NCBI RefSeq assembly: GCF_002786295.1
Contig: NZ_PGTC01000010.1
Coordinates: 186,001 to 250,000 of the forward strand
Direction of reading: 5' to 3'
DNA: 64,000 nucleotides
DNA from: Pseudooceanicola marinus
GTDB lineage: Bacteria > Pseudomonadota > Alphaproteobacteria > Rhodobacterales > Rhodobacteraceae
Below the pieces are notes generated by a model. The model was not told the origin of the DNA, ran no database searches, and worked only from the letters and a program-made list of their open reading frames with translations. Of this stretch, positions 1-8,035 are shown piece by piece; the first letter of the stretch is position 1; each line of letters starts with the position of its first letter. The translations under genes and the position numbers were made by a program.

Positions 1-2
1 GA

Positions 3-245
3 CCGGCGCTGCGTGCCACCGAGGCGCGGCTGGCGCTGCCCGAGATGACCGGGTCCGAGTTCGTGCTGCATGGCGAAAGCCCCCTGGGCCGGCTGACCGC
101 CGTGGCGCCCTGCGGCGAGGGGCTGCCCAGCCCCGGCGAGGTGATCTGGCTGGAATATGACGCAGTCACCGCGCATCGCTTCGAACGTGACACCGGGCCC
201 GTGCCTGGGCGCGTGCGCATGGACCGGGCCGCGCCGCTGGTCTAG
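3..245 (+). CDS. C-terminal fragment of a probable ABC transporter ATP-binding protein (TOBE region)
   Basis: The open frame is already running at the window edge and ends with TAG at 245, so only about 80 C-terminal residues are visible. The pattern TGSEFVLHG, followed by a Pro-Gly turn (SPGEVIWLEYD) and HRFERDTG near the end, matches the TOBE beta-barrel that closes MalK/PotA-type importer ATPases, where the last strand usually reads LHLFD..TG. Walker and signature motifs would lie upstream and cannot be checked. The truncated RpiR-type regulator just downstream is the kind of neighbour seen at sugar-transport loci. The family call is inferred from this short match; another beta-rich domain is possible. 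Confidence 0.5.
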   Translation, partial: PALRATEARLALPEMTGSEFVLHGESPLGRLTAVAPCGEGLPSPGEVIWLEYDAVTAHRFERDTGPVPGRVRMDRAAPLV

Positions 246-289
246 GCCAGAGGGGCACCGCCGGTGCCATGGGTCCGGGAGACCCTGAC

Positions 290-865
290 ATGACCGATAC
301 GCCGCCCTTCCTGAGCGATCTGATCTCGCGCCATGCGGCGAAGCTGACCGAGGCGGATGCGCGCCTGCTGGACGTGATGGTGCGCGACCCGATCCGGACG
401 GCGATGGAAAACGGCAAGGAGGTCTCGTTCCGCGCCGGTGTCCACCCGGCATCTGCCGTGCGCCTGGCCCGGCGGCTGGGGTTCAAAGGGTATCCCGAGT
501 TCCGCGCCTTCCTGCAATCCAACCTGGTGGAGGGGCAGGGGGAGTTCGAGGCGCCGGGCGCCTGCATCGCCGCGCGGCTGGCGCGCGCGGAGGAAGGGCA
601 ACTGCTGTCCACCGTGCTGGACAGCGAGATCGCGGCGCTGGAACGCTTCCACAGCCTGCGCGACGGCTCGGACGCCTTCGGACCCGGTGCCGCCCGGGCG
701 CCTCTGCCGCCGCCGCGACGGCGCCTGGCCCGTCCAGCCCTGGTAGGCGCGCCCGCGGGGGCGCCCGTGCCACGCCCCGGTCTTCTCTTTGCCGGAAACA
801 TCCCGGGGGCGTCGCCCGCAGGCGCCGGGGGCAGAGCGCCCTCGGCTTTCAGCTTCCCGGCGTGA
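290..865 (+). pseudogene. Truncated MurR/RpiR-family transcriptional regulator (HTH half only)
   Basis: The ATG at 290 follows a GGGAG ribosome site. Residues 1-115 are a convincing RpiR N-terminal domain: LSDLISRHAAKLTEADARLLDVM, then the helix-turn-helix stretch ending RLARRLGFKGYPEFRAFLQ, then the linker helix with LDSEIAALERFHSL. RpiR proteins normally continue into a sugar-phosphate-binding SIS domain of about 130 residues. Here the frame instead becomes low-complexity Arg/Pro/Ala sequence from about nucleotide 680 and runs through an intergenic repeat (781-840) to a chance stop. I read this as a gene that lost its 3' half by deletion, with the repeat at or near the breakpoint. If expressed, the product would bind DNA without effector control. 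Confidence 0.7.
781..840. repeat. Intergenic GC-rich repeat element, copy 1
   Basis: The element reads TCTTCTC..., CCGGAAACATCCCGGGGGCG, a small GC hairpin (CGCC...GGCG) and GGGGGCAGAG. The same order of blocks (CTCTTC, a GAAATACTCCGGGGGAG-like block, a GC hairpin, GGGGGCAGAG) occurs at 22618-22684. I recognise this layout as a short dispersed intergenic repeat common in Rhodobacteraceae genomes. Here it lies inside the scrambled 3' end of the RpiR pseudogene. Confidence 0.6.
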
Positions 866-2321
866 CCGGGTCGATGGGGCCAAGCGGGCCGCCACAGGCC
901 ATCTCTACCGCACGGGCGGCGGCCAGCAGGGCCGCCTCGCCGCGCGGCTGTCCGATCAGTTGCAGGCCCACGGGCAGCCCCTCGGGCGACAGGCCGACGG
1001 GGACCGAGACGGAGGGCAGGCCGGTCACCGGCGATAGGTAGGAGAAGCGCAGCCAGGCGATGTAGTCGGTCAGCGGCAGCCCGTCGATCTCGCGCGGGTA
1101 TTCCTCCTCCACCGGGCCGGGCATCAGCCCGACGACCGGACAGGCCAGCACATCGAAGCCGGTCATGAAGGACTGCACGAAGTCGAAAAGCCGCGACCGC
1201 GCCTGCTGCGCGTCCAGCACGTCGGTGATCGTCAGGGCGCGGCCATAGTCGATGTTCTCGCGCAGGGTCTGCTTGAAGTTGCGTTGCAGTTTCGGGTCGG
1301 CGCGTCCGGGGCCGGAGGCCCAGAGCATGCCGCGCAGGGTGCGGTAGGTGCGGTCGAGATCGGGGAGCGGCGGACAGGTTTCCTCCACCGTGGCGCCCGC
1401 CGCCTCGATCCGCGACAGCGCCGCGCGCAGATGCGCCTCCATCTCCTGCGACACCGGGGCCAGCCCGTCGAGATCGGGGGAGAAGGCGATGCGGATGCGA
1501 CCGTCGGCACGCGTCACCGCTTCCTGATAGGGCGCGTCGGGGGCGGGGTAGGACAGCGGCTCGGCGGGGTCGAACCCGGCCATGGCATCGAGGAAGAGCG
1601 CGCAGTCGAGGACCGAGCGGGCCATGGGCCCTTGCACCGCCTCGGTGTGGAAGCGCGAATGGGCCGGCGCGCCGGGCACCATGCCGGGCGAGGGGCGGAA
1701 CCCCACGACGCCGCAATAGGCCGCCGGGGTGCGCAGCGACCCCGCCAGGTCCGACCCGTGGGCCAGCCAGATCTCGCCCGTGGCCAGCGCCGCCGCCGCG
1801 CCGCCCGAGGAGCCGCCGGCGTTGCGGGTCGTGTCCCAGGGGTTGCGGGTGAAGCCGAAGACATCGTTGAAGGTATTGGCCCCGGCGCCGAATTCGGGCG
1901 TGTTGCTCTTGGCCAGGACGATCCCGCCGCGCTCCTCGATCCGGGTGACGATGGGCGAGGAGCTTTCAGGCACATGGGCCGTCATGCCACGGGTGCCGAA
2001 GGTCGACCGCACGCCGGAGACCTCCGCCAGGTCCTTGATGGCCAGCGGCAGGCCCGCCAGCCAGCCCGGGTGGTCGCGCGGCCCGTCCAGCGCGGCGGCG
2101 GTCGCCTCGGCCCGGGCGCGGCAGAGGGTGGGCAGGGCGTTGACCGCCGGTTCCACCTGGTCGATCCGTGTCATCGCCGCCGCGATCAGCGCGTCCGGGG
2201 CGATCTCGCCACGGCGCAGAAGCGACACTGCCTCATGCGCGGAGAGGGCGCAGAGATCGGGGCCGCTGAACGCCGGGGAGGCCTTGGCGCCGGGGCTGGG
2301 AGGGGAAACGGTCTCGGTCAT
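849..2321 (-). CDS. Amidase (amidase-signature family)
   Basis: A 490-residue serine hydrolase of the amidase-signature family, of ordinary length. The Ser-cisSer-Lys triad is visible: Lys96 in LAIKDLAEV, the glycine-rich GGSSGGAAAALATG loop around 169-182 with the cis-Ser at 171/172, and the nucleophile Ser195 in GSDLAGSLRTPA. The C-terminal GLPVGLQLIG block is also typical. It is presumably cytosolic, as no signal peptide is seen. The substrate is unknown: no GatB/GatC partners are nearby, so it is unlikely to be the tRNA amidotransferase GatA and more likely acts on a small amide. It is convergent with the decayed RpiR gene. About 117 bp without a recognisable gene separate its start from the glycosyltransferase stop. 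Confidence 0.9.
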   Translation of the reverse strand: MTETVSPPSPGAKASPAFSGPDLCALSAHEAVSLLRRGEIAPDALIAAAMTRIDQVEPAVNALPTLCRARAEATAAALDGPRDHPGWLAGLPLAIKDLAEVSGVRSTFGTRGMTAHVPESSSPIVTRIEERGGIVLAKSNTPEFGAGANTFNDVFGFTRNPWDTTRNAGGSSGGAAAALATGEIWLAHGSDLAGSLRTPAAYCGVVGFRPSPGMVPGAPAHSRFHTEAVQGPMARSVLDCALFLDAMAGFDPAEPLSYPAPDAPYQEAVTRADGRIRIAFSPDLDGLAPVSQEMEAHLRAALSRIEAAGATVEETCPPLPDLDRTYRTLRGMLWASGPGRADPKLQRNFKQTLRENIDYGRALTITDVLDAQQARSRLFDFVQSFMTGFDVLACPVVGLMPGPVEEEYPREIDGLPLTDYIAWLRFSYLSPVTGLPSVSVPVGLSPEGLPVGLQLIGQPRGEAALLAAARAVEMACGGPLGPIDPVTPGS

Positions 2322-2438
2322 GTGGTGGGCCCTGAGCGGTGGCGGAGAGGGCCAGTGTCGGGCGGACGCGAGGCGATGTCAAAGGCGGCCCCTCCGAGCC
2401 GGGCCCGGTGTGTCCGCGTGGGTGGCCTTGGCCGGCGA

Positions 2439-3500
2439 TCAGGAGGCGAAGAGGATGCGCGCGACCGACTTCGGCAACAGCAGGTTCACCAGGGCGGAAG
2501 TCAGGACCAGAAGCCCGCTGCGGCGGTCGGCGAACCAGCCTGCGGGACTGGCCCACAGCCCGCGCAGGGCGAACGCGAGGGCTTGTCGCCGCGGTGCACC
2601 GGCGCGCAGGGCGCGGCGGGCCAGCCGGCGCAGGCGGGCCGCCTCGTCCCGGGCCGTGGGCGGACGGGTGTAGCGGGCCGCCGTGACCAGTGCCGCCAGA
2701 CGCCCGCTGCAAATCGCCGCCAGGCTCGGCGGGGTTTCGCCCGAGGCGCCCGGCGCGGCGCAGCCCTGGGGGGAGAGAACCAGTTGCCGGTCGAGTGGCG
2801 TCAGGCGGTAGCCTTCGCCGACCAGCCGCACCAGCCACTCCAGGTCATCGCCATGGGGCAACCGGGTGTCGAAGGTGCCCACGGCGTTCACCAACTCGGA
2901 GCGCAGGGCGAGATTCGACAGGCGCTGCACCGGATTGTCGGCCATCAGCCGGGCGACGGTTAGGTCCCCCGAGGGTTGCGGTGCGGGGATGTCGCCCGCT
3001 TCTACCTCGCCACCGGGCGCATAGCAGGCATCAAGCGTCACGTCGGTGAAGGCCGCGGTGATCCGATCGAGCTTGTCAGGCATCCACAGGGCCCCCGGTT
3101 CGCAGAAGGTCATGATCTCGCCCCGGGCCGTGGCCAGGCCGATGTTGCGCGCGCAGGCGAAGGGGGCGCCGCCGTTCCCGCACCGCGCGCCGCGCAGAAG
3201 GCGGAACCGATGATCGAGCGCCGCATATTGTGCCGCAACCTGGGCGCTGTCGTCGCGCGCCCCGGTGTCGATCAGCAGGGCTTCCCAATCCGTTTCCCTT
3301 TGGCTCAGGAGAGCCTCCAGCGTGATCGCGAGTCTGGCGCTTCCATCGCCGTAGGGCAGCAGGATCGAGATTCGGGGCTCTAGGTCTTCGACGGCGCTGC
3401 CGGAGAGCGTGCCCCAGCCCGCAACGCTGTCCCGGGGCCAGCTGCGCGGTTCGGCCACGGTGGCGATTGCGTCGGCGCAGGCCGGCGCCGGACCATCCAT
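2439..3500 (-). CDS. Glycosyltransferase family 2-like protein
   Basis: About 353 residues from the ATG at 3500, the only sensible start after the kinase stop at 3584. The N-terminal ISILLPYGDGSARLAITLEALLSQ is the first strand and helix of a GT-A fold. RNIGLATARGEIMTFCEPGALWMPDKL follows, with CEPG where the DxD metal motif normally sits (the pattern D-x-D appears altered). HGDDLEWLVRL fits the later acidic motif. The C-terminus has a hydrophobic segment (LLVLTSALVNLLLP), so peripheral membrane association is possible. It follows the hybrid kinase gene on the same strand after 83 bp and could be co-transcribed. Donor and acceptor are unknown. Confidence 0.75.
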   Translation of the reverse strand: MDGPAPACADAIATVAEPRSWPRDSVAGWGTLSGSAVEDLEPRISILLPYGDGSARLAITLEALLSQRETDWEALLIDTGARDDSAQVAAQYAALDHRFRLLRGARCGNGGAPFACARNIGLATARGEIMTFCEPGALWMPDKLDRITAAFTDVTLDACYAPGGEVEAGDIPAPQPSGDLTVARLMADNPVQRLSNLALRSELVNAVGTFDTRLPHGDDLEWLVRLVGEGYRLTPLDRQLVLSPQGCAAPGASGETPPSLAAICSGRLAALVTAARYTRPPTARDEAARLRRLARRALRAGAPRRQALAFALRGLWASPAGWFADRRSGLLVLTSALVNLLLPKSVARILFAS

Positions 3501-3583
3501 GCCGGGGACGAAGGGCCACCGCGGATGCCCGCTGGCATCGCCGTAGCCGGGGTGCCAGCCCGGCGGCAAGGGGGACCGCGCGG

Positions 3584-6184
3584 TCAGGCGTCCACTCCGC
3601 GCGTGTCGAGGGTTTCCAGTTCGGCCCGGCTGGCCTTCCAGAGCGGTTCCAGCGCCTGCAGCTCGGCGGCCTCGATCTCCTGACCGCGCTTGGCCTTGGT
3701 CTCGATCGCGGCCAGCGCTTCGCGCAGGGCGATCAGGCCGAAGGTGCCGCAGGTGCCGGCGCAGGCGTGGGTCAGGCGGGCGATCTCCTGCTTGCTGCCG
3801 GGGAAAGCGGCCAGGGCGGCGATGCAGCCGTCGGTTTCGGCGCAGAACCGGTCGAGAAGTTTCCGCGCGGTTTCGGCGCCCGTGCCGGAGAACAGGGTCT
3901 CGATCTGGGTGGCGTCGATCAGCTCGGACGGGGCAGCGCGGTCGCGGCTGTCCTGTGTGGCCAGCGGCAGGACGCCATTGGCCAGGTCCTGCAACAGGCG
4001 GCTCAGCACCTTGCGGTCGATGGGCTTGGACAGGCAGTGATCCATGCCGATGCTGCGGAACTTCTTCAGTTCTTCGGGCAGGGCATGCGCGGTCAGTGCG
4101 ACAATCGGCACGTCGGCGGAGGCGCCATGGCCGGAGCGGATCCGCAATGCGGCCTCGGTGCCATCCATCACCGGCATGGAAATGTCCATCAGGATCAGGT
4201 CGAAGCGCTGCGCATCGGCCCAATCGACCCCGGCCTGGCCATCCACCGCCTCGGTCACGTAGTGGCCTTCGCTTTCCAGCATTTCGCGCGCGATGAAGCG
4301 GTTGATCTCGTTGTCCTCGACCAGCAGGATTTCCATCGGCGGGGTGGTGCCGTTGGTCGTGCCGACCGTCTCGGGGTCGGGCAGGGTTTCGTCTCCGGCG
4401 GCCTGGGCGACGGGGATGCGCACCCAGAACAGGCTGCCGTCCCCGGGCACGCTTTCGGCGCCGATCTCACCTTCCATCAGCTGCACCAGCCGCCGGGCGA
4501 TACCGAGGCCCAGCCCGGTCCCCGAGGCCTGGCGCGCGTAGGAGCTGTCGAGCGTCTCGAAATCGTTGAAGATCCGGTCCAGGTCGTCCTCTGCGATGCC
4601 GATGCCGCTGTCGATCACCCGGAATTCGATCTGGCTGCGTTGCGGACCGACAAGTTCCACCTCGATCTCGACGTCCCCTCCGCGGGTGAATTTCACCGCG
4701 TTGGTCACCAGGTTCAACAGCACCTGCCGGAGGCGCCGGGCGTCGGCCACCAGCGGGCCGGACGGGGTGCCGACCCAGTTCCAGGTCAGGTCGTTGCCGT
4801 TGGTGGCGGCAAGCGTGGCGGAGGTCTCCACCACGCCGTCCAGCAGGCGAGACACCGAGAAGGTCCGCGCCTCTGGCTTCATCTTGCCGGCTTCGAATTT
4901 CGCCAGGTCCAGCACGTCGTTCACGAGGTTCAGCAACAGCTGGGCCGAGCTGTCCATCAGGGTGAGCAGTTCGCTCTGCTCTTCGGACAGGGAGTGATCG
5001 CGCAGCAGCTGCATCGACCCGATCAGCCCGTTCAGCGGCGTGCGCATCTCGTGGCTCATCACCGCCAGGAACTCGGACTTCGATCGTTCGCCGGCCAGTG
5101 CGCGGTCGCGCGCCTGGGTCAGCATCTCCTCCTGCGCCTTGCGCAGGGAGATGTCGCGGACGAAGGAGACGAAGAGATGGTCGTTGTCGGCGGCCCGGTC
5201 GAAGGAGACCTCGGCGGGGAAGCGACGGCCCGAGCGGTCGCGGGCGGTGAACTCGAACGGATGCAGGAAGCTGTCGCCGCGTTCGCGGGCCTCCAGCACG
5301 CTGTCGCCCATGCGGCTCAGCTCGTCGGCTTCGGATTCGGGGACCAGCAGGTGCCGCACGCGCCGGCCCACGACCTCGGCGCGGCTATAGCCGAACATCC
5401 GTTCGGCGGCGCTGTTGAACTCGTGGATGAACCCGTCGGAATCGGTCACCACCACGGCATCCAGAGAGGTTTCGACGATGGTATGCATCCGCGCGGCATG
5501 GGCCTCGGCTCTGCTGGCGCTGTCGCGGGACTGACGCGCCATGCGCACCAGCACCAGCGCCAGCAGCGACAGCCCGGCGATGAACAGGAAAAGCACCGTG
5601 GCGATCAGGCCGAGGGTGCGGATCAGGCTGGCCCGGCGGGCATCGGTGATCTGCGCAAAGCCATCGAGGCCCGACAGCGAGAAGGACCGCACGTCCTGGT
5701 GGATGCGATCGGCGGACTCCCTCAGGTCTGGAACGGCCGCGAGTAGAGCGGGCTTGCTGCCGTCGATCAGCGGCACCGTCTCCTGCAGGAAGGCGTCGAC
5801 GCGCTGGCGCGGGGCGTTGAAGTCCTGGTTGTCCTGCATGGTGCGGAAAGCCGGAGCTTCCTCGATCAGGGTCATGCGGCTGTAGAAGATATCGAAGGCG
5901 CGGCGCAGCGCGACGATCGCGGCGTCGGTGGTGTCGGCGTCGTCCTCACCAATGCTTGCCTCGGCCTGCACCAGGGCCGCCTCGTAGCGCAGGAAGTCGA
6001 CCTCGGCCTGGGCCAGGCTCCATTGCAGGTTGTCGGAATTGGAGGAGGTGAGGGTTTCTATTTCATGCAACACGAGCCAGGCCAGCCCGACCACCAGCGT
6101 CACGCAGAGGACAAGGATCGTCAGGGCCGCGATTGGCTGCCGCCAGAGAGGGGACCGCCCGCTGTTACGGGGAACGCTCAACAT
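3584..6184 (-). CDS. Hybrid sensor histidine kinase with receiver and HPt domains
   Basis: 866 residues. Membrane segments at about 19-39 and 188-214 flank a helical periplasmic sensor. A PAS domain spans about 232-345. HisKA has His378 in SHEMRTPLNG. The ATPase domain shows NLVTNAVKFT (N box), DSGIGIAEDD (G1) and GTGLGLGIARRL (G2). The receiver domain (618-735) has the phospho-acceptor Asp667 in LILMDISMPVMDG and Lys720 in SKPID. A C-terminal HPt domain has His806 in the ARLTHACAGTCGTFG motif. This gives a full His-Asp-His relay in one protein, as in ArcB/TorS types, so the final Asp should be on a separate regulator. The obvious candidate is the divergent NarL-type gene at 7075. The ATG lies 31 bp after the stop of the periplasmic protein gene upstream, suggesting an operon. 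Confidence 0.93.
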   Translation of the reverse strand: MLSVPRNSGRSPLWRQPIAALTILVLCVTLVVGLAWLVLHEIETLTSSNSDNLQWSLAQAEVDFLRYEAALVQAEASIGEDDADTTDAAIVALRRAFDIFYSRMTLIEEAPAFRTMQDNQDFNAPRQRVDAFLQETVPLIDGSKPALLAAVPDLRESADRIHQDVRSFSLSGLDGFAQITDARRASLIRTLGLIATVLFLFIAGLSLLALVLVRMARQSRDSASRAEAHAARMHTIVETSLDAVVVTDSDGFIHEFNSAAERMFGYSRAEVVGRRVRHLLVPESEADELSRMGDSVLEARERGDSFLHPFEFTARDRSGRRFPAEVSFDRAADNDHLFVSFVRDISLRKAQEEMLTQARDRALAGERSKSEFLAVMSHEMRTPLNGLIGSMQLLRDHSLSEEQSELLTLMDSSAQLLLNLVNDVLDLAKFEAGKMKPEARTFSVSRLLDGVVETSATLAATNGNDLTWNWVGTPSGPLVADARRLRQVLLNLVTNAVKFTRGGDVEIEVELVGPQRSQIEFRVIDSGIGIAEDDLDRIFNDFETLDSSYARQASGTGLGLGIARRLVQLMEGEIGAESVPGDGSLFWVRIPVAQAAGDETLPDPETVGTTNGTTPPMEILLVEDNEINRFIAREMLESEGHYVTEAVDGQAGVDWADAQRFDLILMDISMPVMDGTEAALRIRSGHGASADVPIVALTAHALPEELKKFRSIGMDHCLSKPIDRKVLSRLLQDLANGVLPLATQDSRDRAAPSELIDATQIETLFSGTGAETARKLLDRFCAETDGCIAALAAFPGSKQEIARLTHACAGTCGTFGLIALREALAAIETKAKRGQEIEAAELQALEPLWKASRAELETLDTRGVDA

Positions 6185-6215
6185 CGTCGTGTCTCTCCTC
6201 GGCGCACCGGTCGGC

Positions 6216-6725
6216 CTACTCGAACGCGGTGATGCGGTCGAGCTGCCAGATGCTGCGCGCGTAGATTACCTCCTGGCGGAAGGCGGGGTCGGTATCAAAG
6301 GGGTAGATGATCCACAGCGGCCCCTTGTCGCGCAGGGACATCTCTTCGCCATGGTTCAGGTAGGCCACGATCGGGGCGCCGTCTTCCCAGCCGGAGCGCG
6401 GCATCTCGATCTCGTAGTCGTTTATCGCCTTGGCCGAGATGCGCTGCGCGTCCGGCGCGACTTCAGCGATCAGGTCGGCCAGCGGAACGCCGGTGAATTC
6501 CTGCACCCCGTCGGTCCAGATCGTGGTCGTTTCGTAAACCTGCGTCGGCATCTCCTGCAGCGCTTCGAGGTCGAGTTCTGCCAGGACCTCGCCGGTTTCG
6601 GAGGTCACAGTCAGCAGGGTGGCGCCCCGCGCCTCCGTGGCGGCGGCCGGGGCGGCAAGCAGCGCGGTGGCGACGGCCGCGAGCATGGCGGGCACCAGGG
6701 CGAAACGGAGACGGAGCGGAAACAT
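6216..6725 (-). CDS. Periplasmic molybdopterin-oxidoreductase-fold protein lacking cysteine
   Basis: 169 residues with a clear signal peptide (positively charged start, hydrophobic stretch, cleavage near AAPAAATEA). The start chosen, ATG at 6725, places the signal at the N-terminus. The mature part contains LTVTSETGEVLAELDLEALQEMPTQ, TIWTDGVQEFTGVPLADLI, AKAINDYEIEMP and GPLWIIYP, the pattern of the sulfite-oxidase/YedY-like fold (COG3915-type small proteins). Molybdenum enzymes of this fold bind the metal through a cysteine. This protein contains no cysteine at all, so catalysis by that mechanism is unlikely. It lies directly upstream of the hybrid kinase. I infer a ligand- or redox-sensing accessory role for that kinase; this is not shown by sequence alone. 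Confidence 0.75.
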   Translation of the reverse strand: MFPLRLRFALVPAMLAAVATALLAAPAAATEARGATLLTVTSETGEVLAELDLEALQEMPTQVYETTTIWTDGVQEFTGVPLADLIAEVAPDAQRISAKAINDYEIEMPRSGWEDGAPIVAYLNHGEEMSLRDKGPLWIIYPFDTDPAFRQEVIYARSIWQLDRITAFE

Positions 6726-7074
6726 GTGTATGGGCCGAATCTGATTGTTGTCGATGTTAACCTTGGCACAGAACTCGCCCCTCGCGGGAGTGACGCATCG
6801 GACCACCACCCCTATCCGAATGGATAGGAGGCCTGCGCAGGTCCGAGCCGGGCAGGGGGCGCACAGGCGCGGGGAATGACGCGCAAGTCACTGGACCTAC
6901 TCACGGTTTAAGGGTCATATGAGGGTATATTGGCCGATCCTCCCCGATTTGGTCACATTTTTAGGTTCATCCTTACCAAACGGAATGAACTTGATTCGCA
7001 GGCGGGACAAAGCGGTGATTACTGCTCGGACTCTTCATGATGAACGCGACATGGGCGGTGTTTCCGCCGGGGCG
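6726..7074. promoter_or_regulatory. Divergent intergenic region between the kinase locus and the response regulator
   Basis: About 349 bp with no convincing gene. It must carry promoters for both directions. It contains a perfect 7-bp inverted repeat, CCTATCC-GAAT-GGATAGG, at 6811-6828, a possible operator, and a TATATT hexamer at 6926-6931 that could be a -10 element toward the response regulator with a poor -35. AT-rich sequence continues to about 7000. Confidence 0.4.
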
Positions 7075-7692
7075 ATGCGCGTCCTCATCGCAGATGACCA
7101 TGATCTGCTGCGGGATACACTTCAGGCGTTCCTGAACGCCGAGGGCGGCTTCGACGCCGGGACGGTCGCGTCCTTCGACGAGGCCGTGGCGCAGGTCGAG
7201 GCCGGGGCGCATTATGATCTGATCTTGCTGGATTACTCGATGCCGGGCATGCGCGGCCTCGACGGGCTGAAGCGGATGATGGAGCTGGCGGGACACAAGC
7301 GCGTCGCCATCATCTCGGGCACCGCCAGCCGCGAGATCGCCGAGGAGGCCCTGGCCGTGGGCGCGGCGGGCTTCGTGCCGAAGACCCTTTCGGCAAAGTC
7401 GCTGATCAACGCCGTGCGCTTCATGGCCATGGGGGAGCAGTATGCGCCCCTCGAATTCATGCGCGCGCCCGCTGAGGAAGAGGATGCGAACCCGCTGGCC
7501 GAGATGCTGTCGGAGCGCGAGTTGCAGGTGCTGGAGGGGCTGACCCAGGGCAAGGCGAACAAGGAAATCGCCCGGGACCTGGATATCCGCGAACCCACGG
7601 TGAAGCTGCATGTGAAGACGCTCTATCGCAAGATCGGCGCCTCGAACCGCACCCAGGCGGCGATGATCGCCAAGGAAGCCGGGTTGTTCTGA
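7075..7692 (+). CDS. NarL/LuxR-family response regulator
   Basis: 205 residues. I start at the ATG at 7075, which has GGGG seven bases upstream and begins MRVLIADDHD as in homologous receivers; an in-frame ATG at 7051 is possible. The receiver has the acidic pair in ADDHD, phospho-acceptor Asp53 in LILLDYSMPGM, Thr/Ser at ISGTAS and Lys103 in VPKT. A C-terminal LuxR helix-turn-helix follows: LSERELQVLEGLTQGKANKEIARDLDIREPTVKLHVKTLYRKIG. It should activate or repress transcription on phosphorylation. It is divergent from the hybrid kinase and periplasmic protein genes and is their likely output, since that kinase carries its own receiver and HPt. Confidence 0.92.
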   Translation: MRVLIADDHDLLRDTLQAFLNAEGGFDAGTVASFDEAVAQVEAGAHYDLILLDYSMPGMRGLDGLKRMMELAGHKRVAIISGTASREIAEEALAVGAAGFVPKTLSAKSLINAVRFMAMGEQYAPLEFMRAPAEEEDANPLAEMLSERELQVLEGLTQGKANKEIARDLDIREPTVKLHVKTLYRKIGASNRTQAAMIAKEAGLF

Positions 7693-7727
7693 CCCGTTGG
7701 GTCCGTCGGGCCCTGACACCTCCTGAC

Positions 7728-7965
7728 CAGGCTCACCCCAGGACGCGGCGCGTTCAGTAGCGCCGTGGGGTCCATGGCCGCCGACAGCCGGGCCATCACC
7801 TGACGTTCCTGTTCACTCCGCACCAACGACAGTCCGGGCGACTTGTCCTGACCGCCCCCATGTTCGACATCGAGCCGCCAAGACGCGCCGCCAGGCTGTT
7901 CAGCGCGGTCGAGCCCTCGGCGCGGCCCCCGGTCTTCACGATGTGACCGGCGACGTGGCGACAGG
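7728..7965 (-). pseudogene. Remnant of the C-terminus of an FAD-linked oxidase (GlcD/lactate dehydrogenase type)
   Basis: Two minus-strand frames together resemble the end of FAD-binding oxidases. One frame gives STALNSLAARLGGS (compare the usual ...LVAAHGGSISAEHG). After a shift, the next gives VEHGGGQDKSPG, then LVRSEQERQVMARLSAAMDPTALLN, which matches the usual ending (MRxLKxALDPxGILNPGKV). The two parts are out of frame by one base near 7865, and the expected NPGKV ending is replaced by NAPRPG. Nothing of the FAD-binding half is present. I read it as a decayed fragment. It is also the only content I see in the 343-bp stretch between the response regulator and the XRE gene. Confidence 0.5.
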
Positions 7966-8035
7966 CACCGCAGGGCACTGGCGTGGCTTGCGGAAACACG
8001 GTACGTCTCGGGTCCTGTCAGGCAAGGGGGGCGTC

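Noticed and set aside
3501-4223. Extension of the glycosyltransferase frame upstream into the kinase gene.
   Set aside because: The extra residues are Arg/Pro/Gly-rich and overlap the kinase HPt and receiver coding region in another frame; the ATG at 3500 is the first start after the kinase stop.
6919-7074. Longer start for the response regulator.
   Set aside because: The extra residues do not resemble a receiver N-terminus and the ATG at 7075 has a better ribosome site.
7796-7999. A 67-codon minus-strand frame as a possible small gene.
   Set aside because: Its only recognisable part continues into another frame as the FAD-oxidase relic, so it is not an independent gene.
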